Position numbers and translations under genes: made by a program
The notes under the pieces: model-generated
Database searches by the model: none
What the model was told of the DNA's origin: nothing
What the model saw: the letters and a program-made list of their open reading frames with translations, nothing else
Shown: positions 28,503-36,316 of the stretch, piece after piece
Layout: each line of letters begins with the position of its first letter
Numbering within the stretch: position 1 is the stretch's first letter
Source of the DNA: Halopiger xanaduensis SH-6
GTDB lineage: Archaea > Halobacteriota > Halobacteria > Halobacteriales > Natrialbaceae
NCBI RefSeq assembly: GCF_000217715.1
Contig: NC_015666.1
Coordinates: forward strand, 124,001-188,000
Length of the DNA stretch: 64,000 nucleotides
Reading direction: 5' to 3'

Positions 28503-29866
28503 GGTTCGGCGAGGAGGTCCGCCTGCGCCAGCGCCGTTCTGAGTCGGTCCCACATCGCTTCCCGCTGCCATCCCCAGCCGTGCTCGGCGACGGCGTCGCT
28601 GCCGCCGAACTCCGCGGCGGCCTCCGCGAACTCGGCCTCGATTCGAGCCGTCGACTCGTCGTCCTCGGAGCGGGCGTCGGGACGGTCCTCGTCGCGGCGC
28701 GCGGCGATTCGCTCGGCCGCCGGTCCGGCGTCCTGCTGCGCCGCAACCCACCCGGCGGTGGTTCCCGCGAGCATCCCGCGCAGCGCCGGCCGTCGCTCCG
28801 CGAACGCTTCTTCGCGGACGATGAGCGTCGGGCCGTAGATCGGGAAATGATCGGCCAGCGGCAGGACGTCGACGCGTTCGCCCCGCCGCTCGAGCGCGCG
28901 CGGATCCGAAAACGAGCCGGTGACGACGTCCGCGTCGCCCCGTCGGAGGGCGTCCCGCTCCTCGCCGTTCGTGTCGACGATCCGGACCCCGTCGCCGAGG
29001 GCCGTCTGCGAGAGGAACAGGCGACCCAACAGCCGGGTCTCGGAACTGGGCGGCATTCCGATCCGTCGTCCCTCGAGTTGGGCGACGCTCCGGAACGGCT
29101 CGCCGAAGACCTCCCGAAGGGTGTAGAGAACGGTCATCGCCCGCTGGTAGCAGACCGCGATCGGGACGACGGGTTCGTCTGCGGCACGCGCGCGAACGAC
29201 CGTCGCCGCGCCGGCGATACCGACGTCGGCCGCGCCCGAGCGGACGCGCTCGAGCGCCCGCCGCGAGCCGTCGCAGTGGTCGACGCGGAGGTCGACGCCG
29301 AAGGTCTCGTACCACCCGGCCTCGAGCGCGGCGTAGATCGGCGCGTGCAGGGCGTTCGGACGCCAGTTGACGGCGAGCGTAACGAGGGGATGGTCGCCAG
29401 CGTCGGTGCCGTCGGCGTCGAGCTGTTCCGATCCGTCGGGACTTTCCGCGCCGTTCCCGTCCCCGTCCCCATCCTCCCCGTTCGCCGCGCCGTTCGTGTG
29501 GCACGCCGCCGCCTGCTCGAGCAGCGCCTGCCCGTGGCGGTCGTAGACCCGCCGAACGGTCGGCTCGACGCCGGCGGTCGGCTGCCAGGCCGTCTGGGGG
29601 CGGCCCGGCGCCGCGTCGTCGTCCCGAACGGACGACCGCTCGAGGAGGTCCAGCGCCTCGAGGCGCGCGGTCGCGTCGCTGATCGCCGGGCGGTTACAGC
29701 CGGTGCCGATCCGGAGGTGGACGGTCGTCGTCGGGTCGGACTCGCGCTCGGCCCGCAACAGCAGGTACGCGAGAACGCGGGCCGCAGTGCGGCCGAGGCC
29801 GGCCGCGAGCCGCGCGACGAGGCGCCCGTCCGCGTCGTCGAGCACCCAGAACGAGCGCGAGTGCAT
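28499..29866 (-). CDS. Winged-helix/NMT1-like binding-domain fusion, putative ligand-sensing regulator
   Basis: 455 aa. Residues ~15-100 form a winged-helix domain (AAGLGRTAARVLAYLLLRAE, then CNRPAISDATARLEALDLLE). A Gly/Asp-rich linker (120-155) leads to an NMT1-like binding domain, ~160-455 (LAVNWRPNALHAPIYAALEA; C-terminal EHGWGWQREAMWDRL). The second part matches the lipoprotein at 24834 and the cytoplasmic protein at 20235 in the GWG..W motif. There is no signal peptide. I infer a cytoplasmic one-component regulator that senses the imported ligand and controls this ABC operon. Confidence 0.85.
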   Translation of the reverse strand: MHSRSFWVLDDADGRLVARLAAGLGRTAARVLAYLLLRAERESDPTTTVHLRIGTGCNRPAISDATARLEALDLLERSSVRDDDAAPGRPQTAWQPTAGVEPTVRRVYDRHGQALLEQAAACHTNGAANGEDGDGDGNGAESPDGSEQLDADGTDAGDHPLVTLAVNWRPNALHAPIYAALEAGWYETFGVDLRVDHCDGSRRALERVRSGAADVGIAGAATVVRARAADEPVVPIAVCYQRAMTVLYTLREVFGEPFRSVAQLEGRRIGMPPSSETRLLGRLFLSQTALGDGVRIVDTNGEERDALRRGDADVVTGSFSDPRALERRGERVDVLPLADHFPIYGPTLIVREEAFAERRPALRGMLAGTTAGWVAAQQDAGPAAERIAARRDEDRPDARSEDDESTARIEAEFAEAAAEFGGSDAVAEHGWGWQREAMWDRLRTALAQADLLAEP

Positions 29867-29894
29867 GGGTCGCGGTGACTATCCACGCGTCGGT

Positions 29895-29923
29895 TGATAA
29901 GCGTATTTTCGTTCGGACGAACG
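29895..29923 (-). promoter_or_regulatory. Promoter and inverted repeat upstream of the HTH-binding-protein fusion
   Basis: On the minus strand CTTATC (about 29895-29900) lies ~28 nt before the ATG at 29866, as in a leaderless promoter. Just upstream is a 14-bp inverted repeat at 29910-29923 (CGTTCG-GA-CGAACG), placed where an autoregulator or activator could bind. Confidence 0.55.
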
Positions 29924-30188
29924 GTCGTCGTGCGACGTATGTTCACTCGGCGGAGACGACGGCGCTCGAGGAGGCGAACGGCGGGCCGTAGGATCGACGA
30001 AACGACGGATAATTGTCGTCTACTGCGCCGATCCGAGCGTTCACTACGAACGAAAACTCGACGAACGGCGCCCGTAGCGGGGATTCGTTTCCGTTTCCCG
30101 AACACTAATTTAGACTTCGACTATCGTATTGGAATCCTTCGATAACGATTATTCGTCACTGTGATGTCGTGCCGTGTGTGGTTTAACC
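29924..30188. other. Intergenic stretch upstream of the quinoprotein operon
   Basis: Together with the promoter above, about 320 bp lie between the divergent HTH fusion and quinoprotein operons. The right half is AT-richer, with TATA-like sequences (for example CGATTATTCG near 30145-30154) suitably placed for the ATG at 30189. No gene seen. Confidence 0.5.
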
Positions 30189-31109
30189 ATGGCACAGATA
30201 ACCACGGCGCCGACCGCAACGATCGCGGACCGACGCGATCTCGCCGAGACGCTCGGCGTCGACGCAACTGGCGACGGAGACGGGGAGTTAACGTGGGGTC
30301 GACTCGCCGGCGCGATCGAACCGACGACCGAACCGGCGTTCGCCTCGAGGGGTGAAGCGATCCGGGCAGCCCTCGACGGCAAACTCGATCCCGAACTGAT
30401 CGAGCGGGAGCGCGAGCGCCTCGTAAAAGCGATCGACCGCCTGCCGGCCGTCCGCGACGTCGGGATCCCGGACGGGACGGACGGGCCGTACACCGAGATC
30501 GCTGAACCGGGCTGGCGACTCTACGACCACCTGCTCGAGGTCGGCTTCTTCGAGAGCGTAGAGGAGCACGCGCTCCGGTTCGAGCCGGAGTATATCACGG
30601 CGACGACGCGGGAACTGGTTCGAACCGAGTCGCTGGGCGCGGCGCTCGGCGAAGCCGGCTTCGACGAGGACGAGAAGATCGCACTGCTGACAGCGGTGGC
30701 GAACAACGACGAACGACTCTCGCGGTGGGTACCGTCGAATCAGATCCCCGAGGGCGTCGAGTACGACACGTCGAACGTCCCGCCGCTGCACCAGCGCGCG
30801 ATGGGCGGCGCGTTGCTCTGGATCGACGGGCTCGACCGACACCTCTGGCAGAACGAACCGCTCGTCACGGACGCGATCCTCGACGACGCCGTCCGCCACG
30901 TCAAGGGGATGCTGGGCGGCCTCTGCGTGACGGCGACGGCCGTCCACGATCTCGCGACGGACGGCGAGTTCACGGACGAGGGACTGATGGCCGCGTTCAC
31001 CGCCGGCGCCGCGATCCAGATCGTCGAACAGGAGGACGTGCTCCACGACGTCTTCTACATCACGGACGAGATGCGCGCACCGAGCGAACTGCGGGACGAG
31101 ACGAGGTGA
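30189..31109 (+). CDS. Unknown protein coupled to a PQQ-dependent dehydrogenase
   Basis: 306 aa from the ATG giving MAQITTAPTATIADRR. No family recognised. It looks largely alpha-helical and acidic, with segments GWRLYDHLLEVGFFESVEEH, RWVPSNQIPEGVEYD and MLGGLCVTATAVHDLA. No signal peptide or membrane span. The stop lies 5 bp before the dehydrogenase start, so it probably serves that enzyme as chaperone, maturation factor or subunit. That role is inferred from position only. Confidence 0.72.
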   Translation: MAQITTAPTATIADRRDLAETLGVDATGDGDGELTWGRLAGAIEPTTEPAFASRGEAIRAALDGKLDPELIERERERLVKAIDRLPAVRDVGIPDGTDGPYTEIAEPGWRLYDHLLEVGFFESVEEHALRFEPEYITATTRELVRTESLGAALGEAGFDEDEKIALLTAVANNDERLSRWVPSNQIPEGVEYDTSNVPPLHQRAMGGALLWIDGLDRHLWQNEPLVTDAILDDAVRHVKGMLGGLCVTATAVHDLATDGEFTDEGLMAAFTAGAAIQIVEQEDVLHDVFYITDEMRAPSELRDETR

Positions 31110-31114
31110 TCCAC

Positions 31115-32824
31115 ATGGCACTCCGCAACGACAGGGCCGTTCAGGCCGCACGAGACATCGAACTGAAGGAGATCGAAGACGGTTACACGCTGGTCGGCGG
31201 GCCGGAGGAGTCGATCACGCAACAGCACGACACCGACCGTATCCCCGAGGTCGACGTCGACCAGGAGATGCTGAGCGGGTCGGGCGAGGACCCCGAAGCC
31301 TGGTTGATGTACGGCGGCAACTACGAACAGCAACGGGTCACGACCGCCGACGTCATCACGCCCGACAACGTCTCCGAGCTCGACCTCGAGTACGAGATGT
31401 CGGTCGGCACGGGCTCGAGCATGGAGGGGACGCCGATCGTGGTCCCGGGCGACCCGCCGGTGATGTACCAGACCAACGGACCGAACCACATCAAGGCGAT
31501 CGATCCCCGGGAAGGGGAGGTCCTCTGGAGCTACACCTACGCGCCGCCGATCGGCGTCGAACTCTGCTGCGACGACAACAACCGCGGGGCCGCCGTCTAC
31601 GGCGACAAGGTGTACATGACGACGCTCGACTCGGGCGTCATCGCGCTGAACCGCTACACCGGCGAGGAGGAGTGGTACACGCAGACGGCGGACCACCAAT
31701 CCGGCTACTCGGCGACGTGGGCACCGGTAGTCCACGACGGGACGATCTACACGGGAAGCGCCGGCGGCGAGTACGGCGTCCTCGGATTCATCGCCGCTCT
31801 CGACGCCGAGAGCGGCGACATGGTGTGGCAAACCGACACGCTTCCGGAAGACGAGTGGGTCGGCATGAGCCGCGAGCACGGCTGCGGAACCAGCTGGATG
31901 ACGCCGACGATCGACGAGGAGCGGGGCGTGCTCTACTCCCCGGTCGCGAACCCGGGGCCGGACTTCGACGGCACCGTCCGGCCGGGTCCGAACTTCCCCA
32001 CCTGCGGGACGATCACGCTGAACCTCGAGGACGGCAGCAGGGAGTGGGGCTTCCAGAGCAGTCCGCACGACGTCTGGGACTACGACGCGGCGGCCCCGCG
32101 GGTACTGCTCCGCGACGTGGAGGCAAACGGCGAGTCGATGGACATGGTCGTCAGCTCCGACAAGGCCGGGTGGGTCTACACGCTGGACGCCGACTCCGGA
32201 CAGCTCCACGAGCGCAGCGAGGAGATCTGCCAGCACATCAATATGTGGGAGATGATCCCCCACATCAGCGCGGACGAGCGGATCCCGTTCGTCCCCGGCG
32301 CGCCGGGCGGCAACGACTGGCAGCCGCCGTCGTACAACCCCGAGACGGGGTACGTCTACGTCGTCCACCAGAACTTCCCGCAGGATCTGTACTGGCGCTA
32401 CGAGGAGTACAGCGAGGGCAACCCCTACTGGGGCGGCGGCCTGGACGATCCGGCCACCGAGTTCCCCGACGAGTGGAACGGGAACATCACCGCCTTCGCG
32501 GCGGTCGATCCGTCGACCGGCGAGCGCGTCTGGCGCGACTGGATCGAGAGCGAGGACGAATTCTACATGTGGGGCGGCTCGATGTCGACCGCGACGGGAC
32601 TCGTGTTCAACGGCACCCAGAACGGCAACCTCGTCGCCTACGACGGCGAGAGCGGCGAGCGCCTCTGGGAGTACGAGTTCGACGTCCCGATCAGCGCCTC
32701 CCCCATGAGCTGGTACGACCCCGGCGAGGAGAAACAGTACGTCGCCGTGCAGGTCGGCGGCAGCGGCTGGCTCCGACAGGGAACCCGCGGCGACACGCTC
32801 GCCGTGTTCTCGATGGACGCCTGA
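31115..32824 (+). CDS. PQQ-dependent alcohol/methanol dehydrogenase-like quinoprotein
   Basis: 569 aa beta-propeller. Vicinal cysteines C151-C152 (ELCCDDNNRG) match the disulfide ring facing PQQ in methanol/ethanol dehydrogenases. Putative metal ligands align as E219 (GGEYGVLG), N279 (VANPGPD) and catalytic D322, with D324 two residues on (PHDVWDYD). An Asp at +2 is the hallmark of lanthanide-dependent XoxF/ExaF-type enzymes, where calcium enzymes have Ala or Ser. There is no signal peptide although such enzymes act outside the membrane. It is followed after 27 bp by a Tat-exported cupredoxin. Confidence 0.9.
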   Translation: MALRNDRAVQAARDIELKEIEDGYTLVGGPEESITQQHDTDRIPEVDVDQEMLSGSGEDPEAWLMYGGNYEQQRVTTADVITPDNVSELDLEYEMSVGTGSSMEGTPIVVPGDPPVMYQTNGPNHIKAIDPREGEVLWSYTYAPPIGVELCCDDNNRGAAVYGDKVYMTTLDSGVIALNRYTGEEEWYTQTADHQSGYSATWAPVVHDGTIYTGSAGGEYGVLGFIAALDAESGDMVWQTDTLPEDEWVGMSREHGCGTSWMTPTIDEERGVLYSPVANPGPDFDGTVRPGPNFPTCGTITLNLEDGSREWGFQSSPHDVWDYDAAAPRVLLRDVEANGESMDMVVSSDKAGWVYTLDADSGQLHERSEEICQHINMWEMIPHISADERIPFVPGAPGGNDWQPPSYNPETGYVYVVHQNFPQDLYWRYEEYSEGNPYWGGGLDDPATEFPDEWNGNITAFAAVDPSTGERVWRDWIESEDEFYMWGGSMSTATGLVFNGTQNGNLVAYDGESGERLWEYEFDVPISASPMSWYDPGEEKQYVAVQVGGSGWLRQGTRGDTLAVFSMDA

Positions 32825-32851
32825 CCAACACACAGCAATCACAATCCAACT

Positions 32852-34357
32852 ATGTCAAACGAACACGATTCACGCGAGAACCTCTCGCGCCGTGGCGTGT
32901 TGAAGGGAACAGCGGCACTCACGGGTATCGCCGCGCTCACCGGCGAAGCCGGTGCCTATCGCGACGCGTTCAACTTCCCGATGCCCGTCGCACAGAGCGA
33001 CGGCGCGGCCCGGACGCTCACGCTGGTCGGCATCGTCGGCGGCTGGCTCGGCGTCGCGCCGCACGAGATCGACGGCCAGTCCAACCCGCCGCTGCGGCTG
33101 ATCGAAGGCGAAGAGCACGAAGTCATCTGGATCAACGGCGACGGCTCGATGCACAACTTCAACATCACCGCCGGTAGCTCGGTCGCCGACGACGTCGAGG
33201 TCCTCGAGGCCACCGAGACGGTGACCGAGCAGGGCGAGTACACGTCCATCCGGTTCACCGCCACCGAGGAGATGGAGGAGTACTTCTGCATGCCGCACCC
33301 GGCCCAGATGCGCGGCCCGGTCGAACTGATCGATCCCGGCGACGTCCACGAACTCTCGGTGACCGTCGAGGACGAGAGCGGCGAACCCCTCGGCGCCGAG
33401 GTCTACGTCGGCGACATGCACTCGTACTCTGACCTCGCCGCCCGACCGGACCCGTTCGCGGAGGAAGGGCAGAGCGAGGAGTCGGAGGCGCAGGAGCCGG
33501 GGAACGAAAGCGCCGGCAACGCCAGCGCCGGCAACGCCAGCGACGGCGGCAACGGCGACGTCGAAGGCGAACAGACGCAACCGCCCGCGATCGCCCGTTT
33601 CGACCTCCTCGAGAACGGCGAGTACGACATCGAGGTCTGGACCTACGGCCACGAGCGGGTGTCGGAGACGGTAACGATCGACGGCGAGGACCGGCAGCTC
33701 ACCGTGACGCTTCCCGAGATCGAACCCGGTGAGCCGGCCGAAACCTTCTCGATGCGGCTCGAGGACGGCCAGTGGGTCGGCCAGTCACCCGACGCCATCG
33801 CCGACCAGCCGAACCCGACGCTCGACCTCGAGGTGGGCGAGTCCTACGCGATCGAGTGGGAGAACGCGATCGGTCGCCTCGAGCCGGAGGGCGAAAACAG
33901 ACACTACGAACCGCTCCCGGGACACAACCTCGCCATCGCCAGCGGCGGCGAGACGATCGACTGGAACACGTTCGTTCGATCGGACTTCACCGCCGAGGAG
34001 GGCGCGACCCAGACGGTCGAGTTCGTCGCCAACGAGGAGATGGCCGTCTACCTGGACCAGTCGCAACTCGATGCGATCGGCGAAATCTCCGTCAGCGGTG
34101 GCGGCGAGACGCCCGCTGCCGCGGACGCGCCGGCCGGGGCGAACGGCAACGCAACGGTCGAAGAGGGCGGCAACGAGACGGCTATCGGAGCCGGCAACGA
34201 AACGGACGGGAACGAGACGGCGATCGGAGCGGACAACGAAACGGACGATAACGAGACGGTCACCGTCGACGGTAACGAAACGGACGGCAACGAGACGATC
34301 GATGCAGGCGGTAACGAGACGACCGCCGTCGACGGCAACGAGACCGACGACGTCTGA
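32852..34357 (+). CDS. Tat-exported cupredoxin (halocyanin/plastocyanin-like) with sequon-rich tail
   Basis: 501 aa. Tat signal LSRRGVLKG then a hydrophobic stretch to about residue 35. The first cupredoxin domain (55-165) has a full type 1 copper set: H101, C146, H149 and M153 (MHNFN, YFCMPHPAQM). A middle segment (170-300) looks like a carboxypeptidase-regulatory-like beta domain. A second cupredoxin-like domain (305-425) lacks the Cys/His/Met ligands. The tail repeats NET sequons. It is the natural electron acceptor for the quinoprotein upstream (inferred). Confidence 0.88.
   Translation: MSNEHDSRENLSRRGVLKGTAALTGIAALTGEAGAYRDAFNFPMPVAQSDGAARTLTLVGIVGGWLGVAPHEIDGQSNPPLRLIEGEEHEVIWINGDGSMHNFNITAGSSVADDVEVLEATETVTEQGEYTSIRFTATEEMEEYFCMPHPAQMRGPVELIDPGDVHELSVTVEDESGEPLGAEVYVGDMHSYSDLAARPDPFAEEGQSEESEAQEPGNESAGNASAGNASDGGNGDVEGEQTQPPAIARFDLLENGEYDIEVWTYGHERVSETVTIDGEDRQLTVTLPEIEPGEPAETFSMRLEDGQWVGQSPDAIADQPNPTLDLEVGESYAIEWENAIGRLEPEGENRHYEPLPGHNLAIASGGETIDWNTFVRSDFTAEEGATQTVEFVANEEMAVYLDQSQLDAIGEISVSGGGETPAAADAPAGANGNATVEEGGNETAIGAGNETDGNETAIGADNETDDNETVTVDGNETDGNETIDAGGNETTAVDGNETDDV
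34180..34348 (+). repeat. Repeats encoding N-E-T glycosylation sequons
   Basis: Degenerate direct repeats of about 12-18 bp built on AACGAGACG or AACGAAACG encode nine Asn-Glu-Thr tripeptides, plus one Asn-Ala-Thr just upstream, in the cupredoxin tail. Each is an N-glycosylation sequon. Confidence 0.7.
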
Positions 34358-34509
34358 CGCCGCTTCTCGGCTCGGAGTCGTCCGTTTTTCTTCGGCGCTG
34401 ATCGGTCGGGACACGAGCACTGCCGCCGTTTGATCCCGTGGTTCGTCGGTCTCACGCCGCGGACGCGTCCGTGTGTCGGATAGAACGGGCGCCGAACCGG
34501 CGGAGGTCG

Positions 34510-34929
34510 CTACGAGGAGAGGTCGTCGAATTTGTCGACGCCCGACTGCGCGACGTCCATATCCTGCGCGACTTCACCGCCGCTGACGCCGATCGCGCCG
34601 ACGACCTCGCCGTCCCGCTCTAAGGGATAGCCGCCGCCGAAGATCACCATTCGGCCTTGATTGGTATTCTGCAGGCCGTACAGCGATTCGCCCGGTTTGG
34701 TCGGCTCGGCCAGTTCGTCCGTCGGCATGTCCAGCGCGGCCGCCGTATAGGCTTTGTTCCGCGAGATATCGACCGATGCGAGCCACGCACCGTCCATCCG
34801 ATGCTGTGCGACGAGATTCCCCTCGGAGTTCGCAACTGTGATAACCATGGGGTTGTCGATTTCGTCGGCTCGTTGCTCGGCTGCGTCGATAACTGCCTTT
34901 GCCGTCTCGAGCGGTACTGAGTCGACCAT
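34510..34929 (-). CDS. GlcG/HbpS family heme-binding-like protein
   Basis: 139 aa from the ATG giving MVDSVPLETAKAVIDAA. GlcG/HbpS/PduO-C fold: PMVITVANSEGNLVAQHRMD, SRNKAYTAAA, and the closing GGGYPLERDGEVVGAIGVSG. Family members bind heme or corrinoids and often sit beside alcohol or diol oxidation genes, which fits the quinoprotein and zinc dehydrogenase on either side. No signal peptide. Confidence 0.9.
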   Translation of the reverse strand: MVDSVPLETAKAVIDAAEQRADEIDNPMVITVANSEGNLVAQHRMDGAWLASVDISRNKAYTAAALDMPTDELAEPTKPGESLYGLQNTNQGRMVIFGGGYPLERDGEVVGAIGVSGGEVAQDMDVAQSGVDKFDDLSS

Positions 34930-35119
34930 GCTGGTGGTCCCCACAGGATGCCGTTGCATAAACACCCGCTATGAAAATGCCACCTGTATTCGTTTTGTAC
35001 CGATAATTTTCGTTCCGTCTGGTATCAGCAGGATACACTTTCGATATTTTGTGGTGAAGGTCGTTACCAGGAAGGTTTACAACAGTGCTTGTGGTCCGTG
35101 TACCGAGGTTCGATACCAC

Positions 35120-36286
35120 ATGTCAATGGATGCCGTCGTTTATCAAGGACCGAACGATGTAGCGATCGAAGAAGTCGACGAACCCGAAATCGAACACGAG
35201 AACGATATCATCGTCGATATCACGACCACGGCGATCTGCGGCTCGGATCTCCACATGTACGAGGGTCGGACCTCGGCCGATCCGGGGATCGTCTTCGGGC
35301 ACGAAAACATGGGGACCGTCATCGAAACCGGCGACGCCGTCACCTCGCTCGAGGAGGGCGACCGCGTCGTGATGCCGTTCAACGTCGCCTGCGGCTTCTG
35401 CCGAAACTGCGAGAACGGCTATACCGGCTTCTGTACCAACGTCAACCCCGGCTTCGCGGGCGGCGCGTACGGCTACGTCGCGATGGGGCCGTACAAGGGC
35501 GGGCAGGCCGAGAAACTCCGCGTTCCGTTCGCCGATTTCAACGCGCTGAAACTCCCGGAGGGGAACGAACACGAGGACTCCTTCGTGCTCCTCGCGGACA
35601 TCTTCCCGACGGGGTGGCACGGGACCCGACTCGCGAACCTCCAGCCCGGCGAGTCGATCGCGGTCTTCGGCGCCGGTCCCGTCGGTCTGATGGCCGCCTA
35701 CAGCGCCAAGCTACAGGGCGCCTCGGAGATCTACGTCGTCGACCGCGTGGAGAGTCGCCTCGAGTTGGCCGAGGATCACTGCGACGCTCGCGCGATCAAC
35801 TTCGAGGAGCGCGATCCGGTCGAGCAGATCAAAGACCTACACGGCGGGGGCGTCGACAACGGCGTCGACGCCGTGGGCTATCAGGCGATCGATCCCGAGA
35901 CCGATCCGACCGACGACGCCTACGATCCGGCGCGGGAGAACCCAGCGATCGTGCTCAACCAGTTGATCCAGACCGTTCGGCCGACCGGCGAACTCGGCGT
36001 TCCGGGGCTGTACGTCCCGTCGGACCCCGGCGCGCCCGACGAGATGGCCGCCCAGGGCCGCCTCGGCATCGACTTCGGGAAACTCTTCGAGAAGGGGCTG
36101 AAGGTCGGTACCGGCCAGTGTAACGTCAAGGAGTACAACCGAGAGCTGCGCGACATGATCATCGAGGGACGGGCAGATCCCAGTTGGGTCGTCTCCCACC
36201 GCGTCGATCTCGACCAGGCGCCGGAGATGTACGAGAAGTTCGACGAGCGCGAGGAGGGCGTCACCAAGGTTCTGCTCGAGCCCTAA
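35120..36286 (+). CDS. fdhA-like: Glutathione-independent formaldehyde dehydrogenase-like zinc alcohol dehydrogenase
   Basis: 388 aa from ATG 35120 (ATG 35126 is also possible). A zinc MDR dehydrogenase: catalytic zinc ligands C40 and H61-E62 (FGHENMG), structural zinc C91, C94, C97 and C105, and the NAD site FGAGPVGLMAA. Length and the long insert near QAIDPETDPTDDAYDP match the glutathione-independent formaldehyde dehydrogenase group. It probably turns formaldehyde or another aldehyde into the acid. A TATA-like GGTTTACAAC (about 35073-35082) gives a short leader. Confidence 0.88.
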   Translation: MSMDAVVYQGPNDVAIEEVDEPEIEHENDIIVDITTTAICGSDLHMYEGRTSADPGIVFGHENMGTVIETGDAVTSLEEGDRVVMPFNVACGFCRNCENGYTGFCTNVNPGFAGGAYGYVAMGPYKGGQAEKLRVPFADFNALKLPEGNEHEDSFVLLADIFPTGWHGTRLANLQPGESIAVFGAGPVGLMAAYSAKLQGASEIYVVDRVESRLELAEDHCDARAINFEERDPVEQIKDLHGGGVDNGVDAVGYQAIDPETDPTDDAYDPARENPAIVLNQLIQTVRPTGELGVPGLYVPSDPGAPDEMAAQGRLGIDFGKLFEKGLKVGTGQCNVKEYNRELRDMIIEGRADPSWVVSHRVDLDQAPEMYEKFDEREEGVTKVLLEP

Positions 36287-36316
36287 CCGGCTCGCGACCC
36301 GCGGCCCGCGGTCGGC

